A DNA stretch of 64,000 bases from Celeribacter baekdonensis (GCF_900102315.1 NZ_FNBL01000006.1:1-64000), one strand, 5' to 3'. Counted from the first letter of the stretch, positions 36,658-48,708 are shown. Translations and numbers: made by a program. Notes: generated by a model from the letters alone, not told the origin.

Positions 36658-37668
36658 ATGGATCAAAAACGCCCCTCCGCGCACCCGATGGTCGACGTCT
36701 GGCGCGGACCGATTTGCGAAAGCCGACATGATGGGTTTGCGGTGATTTGCAATGCAAAAGGCGAGGTCATTGAGGGCTGGGGCGATCTCGATACGGTGAT
36801 CCTGCCGCGCTCTTCGGTGAAGATGATCCAAGCGCTGCCTTTGGTCACATCGGGTGCCGCCGATGCCTTTGGTCTGAGTGTTGAACAACTGGCGCTGTCT
36901 TGCGCCTCGCACCAAGGCGCGCCGATCCACACCACGCGGGTTCTGAGCTGGCTGAATGGGCTGGGGCTGAGCCAAGAGGATCTGATCTGTGGCCCGCAAC
37001 GGCCATGGGACACGGACACGCTTCACGCACAGATCAAAGCGGATGAGAGCAAATGCAAGGTGCACAACAATTGCTCCGGCAAACATTGCGGATTTTTGAC
37101 TCTGACCCAACATTTGGGCGCGGGGCCGGATTATGTTGATCCTTCCCACCCGGTGCAGGTCGCGGCACTTGAGGCCTTTGAAACGGTGACGGGCGAGACC
37201 TCGCCGGGCTACGGTATCGACGGTTGTTCCGCGCCAAATTTCGCCACCACCGTGCGCGGGCTTGGTCGGGCGATGGGATATTTTGCCGGTGCGCGCGAAG
37301 AGGGCGACACGATGGAGCGCGCGGCGTTTCGATTGGCCAAGGCGATGCGCACCCATCCCGATCTGGTCGCCGGAGAGGGCCGCGCCTGTACCGAATTGAT
37401 GCGCGCCGCCGGGGGCAAAGTCACGATCAAAACCGGGGCTGAGGGCGTGTTTACCGCGATTTTGCCAGAGCAAGGCTTGGGCATTGCGTTGAAAATCGCC
37501 GATGGGGCCACACGCGCCTCCGAATGTGCGATTGCCGCACTTTTGGTCAAGCTAGGTGCCTTGGATGCCAATGATCCGATGGTGAAAAAGCACCTGAACC
37601 CGGATGTGCCAAACTTTGCCGGAATCAACACTGGCGAGATCAAAATAGCCCCCGGATTTCCGGCCTAA
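36658..37668 (+). CDS. Zinc-type asparaginase (Rhizobium etli ReAV/AnsA class)
   Basis: 336 residues of the class PF06089, unrelated to the classical two types. The serine/lysine pair of the active site is in PRSSVKMIQALP (S52/K55). The zinc ligands of R. etli ReAV (Cys-Lys-Cys) correspond to C139 and K142 in HNNCSGKHCG and C190 in IDGCSAPNF. It should hydrolyse L-asparagine to aspartate and ammonia in the cytoplasm. ATG at 36658 follows GAAAGGAAAG; the longer reading from 36553 has no site. Its stop overlaps the TSUP gene's stop by 4 bases on the opposite strand. Confidence 0.85.
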   Translation: MDQKRPSAHPMVDVWRGPICESRHDGFAVICNAKGEVIEGWGDLDTVILPRSSVKMIQALPLVTSGAADAFGLSVEQLALSCASHQGAPIHTTRVLSWLNGLGLSQEDLICGPQRPWDTDTLHAQIKADESKCKVHNNCSGKHCGFLTLTQHLGAGPDYVDPSHPVQVAALEAFETVTGETSPGYGIDGCSAPNFATTVRGLGRAMGYFAGAREEGDTMERAAFRLAKAMRTHPDLVAGEGRACTELMRAAGGKVTIKTGAEGVFTAILPEQGLGIALKIADGATRASECAIAALLVKLGALDANDPMVKKHLNPDVPNFAGINTGEIKIAPGFPA

Positions 37669-38423
37669 AACCAGTCAGCCATGAGTTTCAACGCCAATGC
37701 CGTGGAGGCGATGACCAACACCGGTTTGATCAGCTTTGCACCGACACGCGTGGCCAAGGTTGATCCAACATAGGCTCCGGCAATCTGCGCCGCACCCATC
37801 GCCAAACCCAACACCCAAAAGGGTTTGGCGACCAGGATAAACCCGGTCAAACCGCCAATATTTGATGCGAAATTCAACAGCTTGGTGTGGGCCGTGGCTT
37901 TCAAAATGCCATAGCCCGCAAGACCGACAAAGCCGAGCATGAAAAACGCGCCTGTGCCGGGACCAAGCAGACCATCGTAAAATCCGATGAACGGCACAAA
38001 GGTTGTGGCAAAGACCACAGGTGTGATGCGCTGGGTTCGGTCCACATCGCTCAGCCCCGGTTTAAACGCAAAGAACAGCGCGATGGCGATCAACAGGATC
38101 GGCAGGCCAAGACGGATCACATCGGTCGGCAGAGAGCTTGCCAACAGCGCGCCGACCAAAGCCCCGACAAAGGACAAAAGCGCCGGGCCGATTTGGCGTT
38201 TGAGGTCCACATGCCCCGCACGCGCATAATTGATCGCGGCCATGCCCGCGCCAAACAGCCCCTGCACTTTGTTGGTGGCCAAGGCGGTGATCGGCGGCAG
38301 GCCTGCGAGCATCAAAGCGGGCACGGTGATCAAACCACCCCCGCCCGCGATACTGTCGACAAAACCCGCAGCAAAGGCCGCCGCGATCAACAGAAACAGA
38401 AGGTCGGTTGAGACCTCAAACAT
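37665..38423 (-). CDS. TSUP/TauE-SafE-family membrane transporter
   Basis: 252 residues with eight hydrophobic helices. TauE/SafE signatures: FAAGFVDSIAGGGGLITVPALML in the first repeat (here broken as FVDSIAGGGGLIT and VPALMLAGLPP) and FYDGLLGPGTGAFFML in the second. The fold exports sulfite, sulfoacetate or organosulfur anions in characterised members; the substrate here is unknown. ATG at 38423 overlaps the end of serB by 8 bases; an alternative start at 38459 adds 12 polar residues. Probably cotranscribed with serB. Confidence 0.85.
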   Translation of the reverse strand: MFEVSTDLLFLLIAAAFAAGFVDSIAGGGGLITVPALMLAGLPPITALATNKVQGLFGAGMAAINYARAGHVDLKRQIGPALLSFVGALVGALLASSLPTDVIRLGLPILLIAIALFFAFKPGLSDVDRTQRITPVVFATTFVPFIGFYDGLLGPGTGAFFMLGFVGLAGYGILKATAHTKLLNFASNIGGLTGFILVAKPFWVLGLAMGAAQIAGAYVGSTLATRVGAKLIKPVLVIASTALALKLMADWF

Positions 38424-39309
38424 TCTGGCATTCAACGTGGGCGAACTCGGATTTGGCATAGCCTTGGATATAAAGCAGTGCCGTCAGATCGCCATGATTG
38501 ATGCGAATGTCGCATTCGGCGGCGACAGTTGGCTTGGCATGAAGCGCGACCCCGGCCCCCGCCAGCCCCAACATGCCCAGATCATTGGCCCCGTCGCCCA
38601 CGGCCATCACGTCATCATGGCCAAGGCCAAGGCGGGCGGTGATGTCTTTGAGCGCTTGCACCTTGGCTTCGCGACCAAGGATCGGCATCCCCGGCGCGCC
38701 GGTGAGTTTGCCATCCTCGATCAACAGGGTGTTGGCGCGGTTCTCATGAAACCCAAGGGTCTGTGACACATAGCCCGTAAAGGCGGTGAATCCGCCCGAG
38801 ACCAGCGCGCAATAGGCCCCATCGCGTTTCATCGTCGCCAAAAGCGCACAGCCACCCGGCATGAAAGTGATGCGTTCGTCGATCACCCGTTGAATGACGG
38901 ATTCGGGCAGACCTTTGAGCAAGCCGACCCGTTCTTTCAACGCGCCTTCAAAATCCAATTCGCCGTTCATCGCCTTGGCAGTGATGGCTTTGACGTGATC
39001 GCCGACGCCCGCGACATCGGCCAATTCATCAATGCATTCCTGTTGGATCATGGTGCTGTCCATATCCGCCAAAAGCATTTTTTTACGTCTATTTTCAACA
39101 GGTTGAACGATCATGTCGATCCCCTGTCCTTGAAGTCCCGCCCACACGTCCCAAAGGTTTGATGGCACAACCTCAAGCAAAAACTCCGCCGCATCGCCCA
39201 TGGACAGCCACCGCAATGCCCCCCCGCCCCATGCAGAGCGCAGCGCTTCAACGGTGGTGAGATCAAGAGCGGGGTTCTTGGGGTCGGTCAAAAGCGTGAC
39301 AGCGTACAT
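38416..39309 (-). CDS. serB: Phosphoserine phosphatase
   Basis: 297 residues, HAD superfamily. Catalyses the last step of serine synthesis. The nucleophile motif LLADMDSTMIQQE is clear, with VSGGFTAFTGYV (motif II) and AVGDGANDLGML (motif IV with metal-binding Asp). The N-terminal 80 residues are an extra ACT-like or swivel region. It is divergent from serC-serA with about 210 bases between, so the whole pathway is clustered. Confidence 0.96.
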   Translation of the reverse strand: MYAVTLLTDPKNPALDLTTVEALRSAWGGGALRWLSMGDAAEFLLEVVPSNLWDVWAGLQGQGIDMIVQPVENRRKKMLLADMDSTMIQQECIDELADVAGVGDHVKAITAKAMNGELDFEGALKERVGLLKGLPESVIQRVIDERITFMPGGCALLATMKRDGAYCALVSGGFTAFTGYVSQTLGFHENRANTLLIEDGKLTGAPGMPILGREAKVQALKDITARLGLGHDDVMAVGDGANDLGMLGLAGAGVALHAKPTVAAECDIRINHGDLTALLYIQGYAKSEFAHVECQNV

Positions 39310-39431
39310 GGGGACAGCTCCAAAGGGGTCATTTGGCTGGGTGATAGCGCGACCCGCGGCCGCTTTCCAGTTTTAACCGCGCGCTGATCTTGCTGCGACA
39401 AATCAGGCCTAAATCGCTGTGCTCACAAAAT

Positions 39432-39466
39432 TGGCAATTGCCAGACTCGTTTGAACCCACTACATG
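39432..39466 (+). promoter_or_regulatory. Palindrome overlapping a putative serC promoter
   Basis: TGGCAATTGCCA at 39432-39443 is a perfect 12-bp palindrome. Its right half is the hexamer TTGCCA (39438-39443), a -35-like box, and 17 bases later comes TACATG (39461-39466), a weak -10. A palindrome over -35 suggests operator control of the serine genes; no regulator is identified. Confidence 0.35.
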
Positions 39467-39479
39467 CGTCGACGGGACA

Positions 39480-39515
39480 CCTCTCCCCAACGAGAGGCAT
39501 TTATCTGTAAGGATA
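39480..39515 (+). promoter_or_regulatory. Leader hairpins before serC (candidate serC RNA element)
   Basis: A perfect 6-bp hairpin CCTCTC/GAGAGG (39480-39497) is followed by a small TATC/GATA stem (39502-39515) whose loop and right arm hold the Shine-Dalgarno AAGGA (39509-39513). A structured serC leader, the serC motif, is known in Alphaproteobacteria. This region has the right place and shape, but I cannot confirm the consensus. Confidence 0.4.
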
Positions 39516-39521
39516 CCAGCA

Positions 39522-40664
39522 ATGGCTACTAAGCACCCGCAATCGCGTCCTGCGAATCCGCGTTTTTCCTCCGGCCCCTGTGCCAAAATCCCCACATTTT
39601 CTCTCGATCTTCTGGCTGACGCCCCTCTGGGTCGCTCGCACCGTGCCGCTGTTGGCAAGGACAAGCTGAAGGCCGCGATTGAGACGACCCGCGAGATTCT
39701 CGGCATCCCCGAGGACTATAAAATCGGTATCGTTCCGGCCTCTGACACCGGCGCTGTCGAGATGGCCATGTGGTCGCTCCTGGGCGCACGCAAAGCCACG
39801 ATGGTGGCTTGGGAATCTTTCGGCGCGGGCTGGGTCACCGATGTTGTGAAACAGCTCAAAATCGACGCCGATGTGAAAACCGCCGACTATGGCCACATTG
39901 TCGATTTCGCCGAGATTGATTTCGACACTGACGTTGTCTTTACTTGGAACGGCACCACCTCCGGTGTGCGCGTCCCAAATGGCGATAAAATCCCGGCGGA
40001 CCGTGACGGTCTGACCATCTGTGATGCCACCTCTGCGGCCTTTGCGATGGACCTGCCTTGGGACAAACTCGACGTCACCACTTTTTCCTGGCAGAAAGTG
40101 ATGGGCGGCGAAGCGGCTCATGGGATGATCGTCCTGTCGCCGCGCGCTGTTGAGCGTCTCGAATCCTACACCCCTGCATGGCCGATGCCGAAGATTTTCC
40201 GCATGACCAAAGGCGGCAAGCTGATCGACGGTATCTTTAAGGGTGAAACCATCAACACGCCCTCCATGCTCGCGGTCGAAGATTACCTTGTGGCACTTGA
40301 GTGGGCGCAAAACATCGGCGGTCTGCCGAAGCTGATCGAACGCTCCACCACCAACGCAAAAGTGCTTTGGGACTTCTGTGACCGCAACGACTGGATTGCC
40401 AACCTGGCCGAGGATGAGACCACCCGGTCCAACACCTCCGTATGTTTGAAATTCACCGACGATCGCATCAAAGACGGTGCGGCTTTTGCAAAAGCAGTGG
40501 CGAAAAAGCTTGAAGACTACAACGCCGCTTATGACATCGGCGCGTACCGCGATGCTCCGGCTGGCCTGCGCGTGTGGTGTGGGGCGACAGTTGAATCCTC
40601 TGACATTGAGGCGCTGACGCTCTGGCTCAAATGGGCCTTTGAAGAGTGCATCAACGCGCAGTAA
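39522..40664 (+). CDS. serC: Phosphoserine aminotransferase
   Basis: 380 residues. PLP enzyme of serine (and pyridoxine) synthesis that converts 3-phosphohydroxypyruvate and glutamate to phosphoserine. The PLP lysine is in [14 protein letters not shown]. The N-terminal [13 protein letters not shown] and [11 protein letters not shown] are typical of the alphaproteobacterial subgroup. ATG at 39522 with AAGGA eight bases upstream. First gene of the serC-serA operon, whose leader may be structured. Confidence 0.96.
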   Translation: MATKHPQSRPANPRFSSGPCAKIPTFSLDLLADAPLGRSHRAAVGKDKLKAAIETTREILGIPEDYKIGIVPASDTGAVEMAMWSLLGARKATMVAWESFGAGWVTDVVKQLKIDADVKTADYGHIVDFAEIDFDTDVVFTWNGTTSGVRVPNGDKIPADRDGLTICDATSAAFAMDLPWDKLDVTTFSWQKVMGGEAAHGMIVLSPRAVERLESYTPAWPMPKIFRMTKGGKLIDGIFKGETINTPSMLAVEDYLVALEWAQNIGGLPKLIERSTTNAKVLWDFCDRNDWIANLAEDETTRSNTSVCLKFTDDRIKDGAAFAKAVAKKLEDYNAAYDIGAYRDAPAGLRVWCGATVESSDIEALTLWLKWAFEECINAQ

Positions 40665-40738
40665 CGCGCCGGATTTTCAAACATTCAGTCGGGCGAAACA
40701 CGCCCGACACCCCATCCAAATTCTCAGGAGTGCCCATC

Positions 40739-42331
40739 ATGGCCCCCAAAGTTCTCGTCTCCGACAGCCTGTCTGAAACCGCTGTTCAAATTTTCCGTGA
40801 CCGTGGCATCGAAGTGGATTTCGAACCCAAACTCGGCAAGGACAAAGACAAACTCGCCGAAGTGATCGGCAAATATGACGGTCTCGCGATCCGTTCCGCG
40901 ACCAAAGTGACCGCCGCCCTTTTGGAACATGCCACCAACCTCAAAGTGGTCGGTCGTGCAGGCATCGGCACCGACAACGTCGACAAAGAAGCCGCTTCGA
41001 AAAAAGGCGTGATCGTCATGAACACGCCGTTCGGCAACATGATCACCACTGCCGAACACGCGATTGCGATGATGTTCGCCGTGGCGCGTCAATTGCCCGA
41101 AGCTTCTGCCTCGACCCATGCCGGCAAATGGGAAAAATCCAAATTCATGGGGGTCGAGCTGACTGCGAAAACCCTTGGCGTCATCGGCGCGGGCAACATT
41201 GGTGGCATCGTGTGCAACCGTGCGCTTGGCCTGAAAATGAAAGTGGTCGCTTATGACCCCTTCCTCTCCGAAGAGCGCGCCTCTGAGATGGGTGTTGAGA
41301 AAGTTGAACTCGACGAGTTGCTCAAACGCGCGGACTTCATCACCCTGCACGTGCCGCTGACGGATTCCACGCGCAACATCCTCTCGAAAGAGAACCTTGA
41401 GAAAACCAAAAAAGGCGTGCGCATCATCAACTGTGCCCGCGGTGGTTTGGTGGACGAGATGGCTTTGGCCGAATTGCTGAAATCCGGCCATGTGGCTGGT
41501 GCGGCCTTTGACGTGTTTGCCGTCGAACCCGCCACCGAGAATCCGCTGTTCAACCTGCCGAACGTGGTCTGCACCCCGCACCTTGGCGCCTCCACCACGG
41601 AAGCCCAAGAAAACGTGGCACTGCAAGTGGCCGAACAAATGTCCAACTACCTGTTGGACGGCGCGGTTGAAAACGCATTGAACATGCCGTCGATGACCGC
41701 AGAAGAAGCCAAAGTCATGGGGCCTTGGGTCAAATTGGCCGAAAGCCTTGGCTCCTTCATCGGTCAGGTCACCGAGGAAGCCATCGAAACCATCAATATC
41801 ACCTATGATGGCGTGGCCTCCGAGATGAACGTCAAGGCGTTGGAAGCCGCCGTGATCGCAGGTATCATGCAGGCGGTGAACCCGGACGTGAACATGGTGT
41901 CGGCACCGCTGATCGCCAAAGAGCGCGGCATCCAGATTTCCAAAACCACCCAAGATGCGTCTGGCACATTTGATGGCTTCATCAAACTCGACATCCAAAC
42001 GGTTGAGAAATACCGCACCATCGCGGGCACCGTGTTCTCCGATGGCAAGCCGCGCTTTATCCAGATCAAAGGCATCACCATTGATTCCGAGATCGGCGAG
42101 CACATGCTTTACACCACCAACAAAGACGTTCCGGGTGTGTTGGGCAAACTCGGGACATTGTTGGCCGAGCATGACGAAAACATCGCGAATTTCACGCTGG
42201 GCCGCGCCTCCGAGGGCGGTGATGCGATTGCGATGACTTTCCTTGATACGCCGATCAAAGCGGAAACTGTGACCGCGCTGAAAGACACCGGATTGTTCCA
42301 ACGCGTGATCCCGCTGCATTTCAAAGCGTAA
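40739..42331 (+). CDS. serA: D-3-phosphoglycerate dehydrogenase
   Basis: 530 residues, the long form. The catalytic/NAD part (1-310) has VGRAGIGTDNVD, GVIGAGNIGGIVCNRALGLK (Rossmann loop), the catalytic arginine in INCARGGLVDE and the His of TPHLGASTTEAQENV. An ASB domain (about 320-450) and a C-terminal ACT domain (HMLYTTNKDVPGVLGKLG) follow; serine feedback acts through such domains in related enzymes. The ATG at 40739 follows CTCAGGAG. It lies 74 bases after serC. Confidence 0.97.
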   Translation: MAPKVLVSDSLSETAVQIFRDRGIEVDFEPKLGKDKDKLAEVIGKYDGLAIRSATKVTAALLEHATNLKVVGRAGIGTDNVDKEAASKKGVIVMNTPFGNMITTAEHAIAMMFAVARQLPEASASTHAGKWEKSKFMGVELTAKTLGVIGAGNIGGIVCNRALGLKMKVVAYDPFLSEERASEMGVEKVELDELLKRADFITLHVPLTDSTRNILSKENLEKTKKGVRIINCARGGLVDEMALAELLKSGHVAGAAFDVFAVEPATENPLFNLPNVVCTPHLGASTTEAQENVALQVAEQMSNYLLDGAVENALNMPSMTAEEAKVMGPWVKLAESLGSFIGQVTEEAIETINITYDGVASEMNVKALEAAVIAGIMQAVNPDVNMVSAPLIAKERGIQISKTTQDASGTFDGFIKLDIQTVEKYRTIAGTVFSDGKPRFIQIKGITIDSEIGEHMLYTTNKDVPGVLGKLGTLLAEHDENIANFTLGRASEGGDAIAMTFLDTPIKAETVTALKDTGLFQRVIPLHFKA

Positions 42332-42359
42332 TCAAAGCAACAGTCACGAAAAGATCACC

Positions 42360-42389
42360 AAGGGCCGCTGGAGTTTTCCGGCGGCCCTT
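42360..42389 (+). terminator. Terminator after serA
   Basis: A perfect 9-bp stem, AAGGGCCGC (42360-42368) with GCGGCCCTT (42381-42389), extendable by three pairs, followed by CTATTTT. It ends the serC-serA operon. Confidence 0.8.
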
Positions 42390-42418
42390 CTATTTTGGCC
42401 TCAGCACAGGAGAGACAC

Positions 42419-43162
42419 ATGCGCATCTACGCCATCGGAGACATTCACGGACAACTCGACATGCTCAAGGCCGCCCATAAGCGGATTGAAGCGGATAAGG
42501 TGCGCGTTGGTGACCCCGATGCGAAGATCATCCACCTTGGGGATTATGTCGATCGTGGCCCGGACAGCAAAGGTGTGATCCAATATCTGATGGATGGGAT
42601 GGCGGCGGGTCAGCCATGGTTGGCCATTCGCGGCAACCATGACCGGATGTTCACCCGCTTTGTGCGCCACGGGATCGCCCATGATGCTCAGATCAAATCC
42701 GGCAAAAGCTGGCTGCACCCGGCGCTTGGCGGGGTCGAAACGCTGGCCTCTTATGGTGTTGAGGCCAAAGACGGAGACTTTGAACTTTGTCACATGCGGG
42801 CCCATAAAGGCGTCCCTGCGGCCCATTTGGACTTTATCGAAAACCTGCCGCTGACCCATCAATGGGGGGATTATCTTTTTGTGCATGCGGGCATTCGGCC
42901 CGGTGTGGCACTTGAGGATCAAGACGAAGAGGATCTGATCTGGATTCGCGAAGGCTGGCTCGATTATCACGGGACGCTACCGATGATGGTGGTGCATGGG
43001 CACACGGCCTTGGACGAACCCACCCATTTTGGCAACCGCATCGACATTGATTCGGGCGCGGGCTATGGCCACCCGATGACGACATTGGTGATCGAACACG
43101 GCCATGAAGAGGTGGTGACCGAGACCGGTCGCAAGCCTTTGACACACGCCAAACCCGGATAA
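42419..43162 (+). CDS. Metallophosphoesterase (PPP-type phosphatase-like)
   Basis: 247 residues. The di-metal signature is complete: IGDIHGQLD, LGDYVDRGPDS, RGNHDRM, then FVHAGIRPG and a VHGHTALDEP histidine. These are motifs of serine/threonine-phosphatase-like or diadenosine-tetraphosphatase-like enzymes. The substrate is not set by sequence. ATG at 42419 follows AGGAGAG. No operon partner is obvious; the gap to the kinase downstream is about 205 bases and has nothing I recognise. Confidence 0.88.
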   Translation: MRIYAIGDIHGQLDMLKAAHKRIEADKVRVGDPDAKIIHLGDYVDRGPDSKGVIQYLMDGMAAGQPWLAIRGNHDRMFTRFVRHGIAHDAQIKSGKSWLHPALGGVETLASYGVEAKDGDFELCHMRAHKGVPAAHLDFIENLPLTHQWGDYLFVHAGIRPGVALEDQDEEDLIWIREGWLDYHGTLPMMVVHGHTALDEPTHFGNRIDIDSGAGYGHPMTTLVIEHGHEEVVTETGRKPLTHAKPG

Positions 43163-43367
43163 GCTGCGACATCGCACGGCCTCGCCATCGGCAATCTGAC
43201 AGCCTCAACGCATGACATCTCTTGTGTGATCGCGCGGATTTGCGCCTCTGCGCAGTCTTTTCCTGTCAATTTTCGCAATTTGATTAAGACTCTTTTCACC
43301 CTGTCTGGACCATTCTACCGCAAAGCCCCGGTTGAACAGGACCGGGCAGGGTTTGAAGAGGTCCCAC

Positions 43368-45551
<2,184 letters not shown>

Positions 45552-45570
45552 TCCGCCAAGTGTTTCGGGT

Positions 45571-47643
45571 TTAAGCCGCCGCGATCGCGTCCAACATGGC
45601 CGGTCCAAACCGCTCGGCGGGCTTTTCACCGATGATGCGAGCCATCGCGGTAAGATCTCGCGGACGCAACTGGACGATTTTGGCAATCTGTCCGGGCGAA
45701 AGCGTCAGCGGCTTCAACGTTCCGCAATCGCCGCGCGCGAGCTGACTCTGAATCTCTTGCAGGTGATCAAACAGATCGCCACCGCCAGAACTCGCAAGTT
45801 TACGTCGAGACGGATGCACCTCGGGGCTGGGCGCGCCTAAGATGACCGAGAGAAAGGCATCCCCATAACGTTCGAGCTTTTTGGCTCCAACGCCGCCAAT
45901 CCGCCCCATGTCATCCAGACTCTGTGGCCGTGTTTCGGCCATTTCGATCAGGGTGCGATCAGCAAACACAACATAGGCTGGCACACGTTGCTCTTCGGCA
46001 AGGGCGCGGCGTTTGGCCTTGAGCGCGGACAAAAGCGGCGCGTCTTCGTCCGACACCAGCGCCTTGGCCACCGGGCCTTTGTGCGCTTTCGCCAATGTGT
46101 CGCGGCGCAGGGTGATGCTGGCCTCGCCTTTGAGGATCGGCATCGCGGGTTCGGTCATGAACAACGCGCCAAACCGATCCGGGTTGGGCCGCACAAGATC
46201 GGCCCCCATCATTTGCCGAAACACCGCATTCCATTGCCGTTTGTCATACTCTTTCCCAACGCCGAACACCGACAATTGGTCGTGATTCCATTGCTTGACC
46301 TTATCCGTCAGCGTCCCGGTGAGCACGTCGATCAGATGGCCCGCGCCAAAGCCCTCGTCACACCGCAACACGGCAGACAGCGCCTTGCGCACCGCGACCG
46401 TGCCATCAAACAGCGCAGGCGGACTGTCGCACAGGTCACAATTTCCACAAGGCGCCGAGGTCTCACCAAAATAGGAGAGCAAGGTTTGGCGCCGACAGGT
46501 TTGCGCCTCCGCCAATCCCAACAGCGCGTTCAAGCGAGCATGATCGGCGGCGCGGCGTTCGGAAGGGGCCGGACTTTCGTCAATCTGGGTGCGGCGAAAC
46601 CGGATGTCGTCAGGACCAAAGAGCGTGAGGGTTTCAGCCGGCGCGCCATCGCGGCCCGAACGCCCGATTTCCTGATAATAGCTTTCGACCGATTTCGGTA
46701 GATCGGCATGGGCGACCCAGCGGATGTCCGGCTTGTCGATGCCCATGCCAAAGGCAACGGTGGCGACGACGATCAGCTCGTCCTCTTGTTGAAACTGACG
46801 TTCAACATCGCGGCGGCGCTCCGGCTCCATGCCGCCATGATAGGCCTGCGCGAGGTGGCCCGCATCGGTGAGCGCCTTGGCGAGGCTTTCGGTTTTGGCG
46901 CGTGTGCCGCAATAGACGATGCCGGATTGGCCCTTGCGCGCAGAGGCAAAGCCAAGGATTTGGCGGCGGGGCTGATCCTTGACCGCGAAGGCGAGGTGGA
47001 TGTTTGGCCGATCAAAGCCGCGCAGAAAGGCCTCGGGCGTTTGACCGTCAAACAGCCGGGTGATGATTTCGCCACGGGTTTCTTCGTCTGCGGTCGCAGT
47101 AAATGCGGCCAATGGGACATCAAGCGCGCGGCGCAGATCGCCGATGCGCAAATAATCGGGCCGGAAATCATGGCCCCATTGCGACACACAATGCGCCTCG
47201 TCCACGGCAATAAGCGACACATTGGCCCGACGCAGCAGGGGCAAAGTGCCACCAGAGGCCAAACGTTCGGGGGCCATGTACAGGAGTTTGAGACGGTTCT
47301 CAGACAGGGCTGCGAAGACCTCATCGGTCTCCTCATCGGTGTTGCCAGAGGTGAGCGCGCCCGCCTCGACCCCCACCGCCTTGAGCGCCTGAACCTGATC
47401 GCGCATCAGGGCAATCAGGGGAGAAATGACCACGGTCAGCCCGTCACGCACCATCGCGGGAAGTTGGAAACACAGCGATTTGCCGCCACCCGTCGGCATG
47501 ATCGCCAAGACATTGCGCCCCGCGATGACGGCATCAACGATCTCTTCCTGGCCGGGACGAAACGCGTCAAATCCGAAAACGGAAGAGAGAAGCGCGCGCG
47601 CGTGGTCTCCTGTGTGCGTCGGGTCCGCCTGTAAGGTGTCCAT
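45571..47643 (-). CDS. recQ: ATP-dependent DNA helicase RecQ
   Basis: 690 residues. Superfamily-2 helicase: Walker A IMPTGGGKSLCFQLPA, DEAH in VDEAHCVSQWGHDFR, motif IV-VI VATVAFGMGIDKPDIRWVAH and YYQEIGRSGRDG. RQC zinc cysteines are visible in AQTCRRQ and APCGNCDLC. A HRDC domain lies near 545-620, and about 70 further residues carry a second helical repeat. It unwinds recombination and replication-fork intermediates. Convergent with the histidine kinase, 19 bases apart. Confidence 0.96.
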   Translation of the reverse strand: MDTLQADPTHTGDHARALLSSVFGFDAFRPGQEEIVDAVIAGRNVLAIMPTGGGKSLCFQLPAMVRDGLTVVISPLIALMRDQVQALKAVGVEAGALTSGNTDEETDEVFAALSENRLKLLYMAPERLASGGTLPLLRRANVSLIAVDEAHCVSQWGHDFRPDYLRIGDLRRALDVPLAAFTATADEETRGEIITRLFDGQTPEAFLRGFDRPNIHLAFAVKDQPRRQILGFASARKGQSGIVYCGTRAKTESLAKALTDAGHLAQAYHGGMEPERRRDVERQFQQEDELIVVATVAFGMGIDKPDIRWVAHADLPKSVESYYQEIGRSGRDGAPAETLTLFGPDDIRFRRTQIDESPAPSERRAADHARLNALLGLAEAQTCRRQTLLSYFGETSAPCGNCDLCDSPPALFDGTVAVRKALSAVLRCDEGFGAGHLIDVLTGTLTDKVKQWNHDQLSVFGVGKEYDKRQWNAVFRQMMGADLVRPNPDRFGALFMTEPAMPILKGEASITLRRDTLAKAHKGPVAKALVSDEDAPLLSALKAKRRALAEEQRVPAYVVFADRTLIEMAETRPQSLDDMGRIGGVGAKKLERYGDAFLSVILGAPSPEVHPSRRKLASSGGGDLFDHLQEIQSQLARGDCGTLKPLTLSPGQIAKIVQLRPRDLTAMARIIGEKPAERFGPAMLDAIAAA

Positions 47644-47749
47644 GTGATCCTGCTCTTTGTTGCGGGCAGAATCGCACGGGCAGACGTGAGGCTCAAGGGC
47701 TTAAGGTGTTTCGGGTTTAAATCATGTCTGAACTTAGCTTTGAAACGCT

Positions 47750-48037
47750 TTAGTAGAACATGCCCGCGTTGTTGTAGATGATCCGCTCCAGCGCATAGAT
47801 GGCAATGAAGGCCACAAGCGGGGCAAGATCCAGACCGCTCATCGGCGGCAGGATTTTACGGATCGGGCGATAGATTGGCTCAAGCAGACGCGAGAGGCCT
47901 TCCCAGATTTGATAGACCAAAGGCTGGCGCACGTTGAGCACCTGAAAGTTGATCAACCAACTCATGATGATCTGAACGATCATGACGAATTTCACAATGC
48001 CGAGGATCATGAGGAGAATGTCGAAAATTGATTTCAT
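47750..48037 (-). CDS. YggT-family membrane protein
   Basis: 95 residues with two hydrophobic helices (about 4-30, FDILLMILGIVKFVMIVQII, and 70-90, LAPLVAFIAIYALERII) and the YggT signature LEPIYRPIRKILPPMSGLDLAP. Family members are linked to osmotic tolerance and division-site placement; role here not set. Start at 48037 is supported by family length. A 300-bp longer in-frame reading is rejected. Confidence 0.85.
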   Translation of the reverse strand: MKSIFDILLMILGIVKFVMIVQIIMSWLINFQVLNVRQPLVYQIWEGLSRLLEPIYRPIRKILPPMSGLDLAPLVAFIAIYALERIIYNNAGMFY

Positions 48038-48171
48038 CGCTTGGGTCCGCTGTTTCAGATCAAATAGACACCTAAGGGCTCTGTCCCGATCGTGCAAGAT
48101 GGACGATGCCGCATCCTGTGCCGCAACGTCCCGGCTTGACCGAATTTGCCGCGACTGCGAAAGGTTTACGC

Positions 48172-48708
48172 ATGTATCCATTTGTCCGCATGATCCATCA
48201 AGCTCGAAAAGTGCGTAACACGCCGAAACTTGGCCTGTTCGACGCACATCTGTCGCATCACTATTGCCTGCCTTGGGACATCGACCTTTGGCTTGAGTTG
48301 AATAACGGAAGAACCTTAACACTCTTTGACCTTGGTCGAATTCCGATGTCGATCCGCAATGGCACGGCACAGGCCGCGAAAGCCGGTGGGTTTGGCATGG
48401 CTGTGGCTGGGGCCTCGGTGCGCTATCGCAAGCGGGTGACGACGTTTCAAAAGGTCGATATGTGGACCAAACCTTTGGGGTTTGACGACAGGTTTCTCTA
48501 TATCGAACAATCCATGTGGGACCAAAAAGGCGAATGTTGTAACCACATTTTGCTTCGGGGGGCCGTGATCAAGAACCGCAAAATGGTACCGCCACGCGAC
48601 CTTTTGACGATGATCGAGCCTGAGGTCGAAAGCCCAGCCCTACCCGAGTGGGTTCAAAATTGGATTGAGGCGGATAACACGCGGCCATGGCCACCTGTGC
48701 GCGATTGA
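48172..48708 (+). CDS. Acyl-CoA thioesterase-like (4HBT_2/THEM6 type) protein
   Basis: 178 residues from ATG 48172, which follows AAAGG; an in-frame start at 48106 is less likely. A hot-dog fold pattern is seen: CLPWDIDLWLELNNGRTLTLFD corresponds to the D-x-x-GHLNNARYL-x-x-xDLGR block of the thioesterase family, though the usual GH pair is replaced by LE. DMWTKPLGFDDRFLYIEQSMW is a second strand pair. The catalytic capacity is therefore uncertain. The gene lies between yggT (divergent) and the MFS gene. Confidence 0.75.
   Translation: MYPFVRMIHQARKVRNTPKLGLFDAHLSHHYCLPWDIDLWLELNNGRTLTLFDLGRIPMSIRNGTAQAAKAGGFGMAVAGASVRYRKRVTTFQKVDMWTKPLGFDDRFLYIEQSMWDQKGECCNHILLRGAVIKNRKMVPPRDLLTMIEPEVESPALPEWVQNWIEADNTRPWPPVRD

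Noticed and set aside
40724-42319. A 531-codon minus-strand frame opposite serA.
   Set aside because: It is an antisense shadow of serA (His-rich, no family resemblance); GC-rich genes often leave such frames open.
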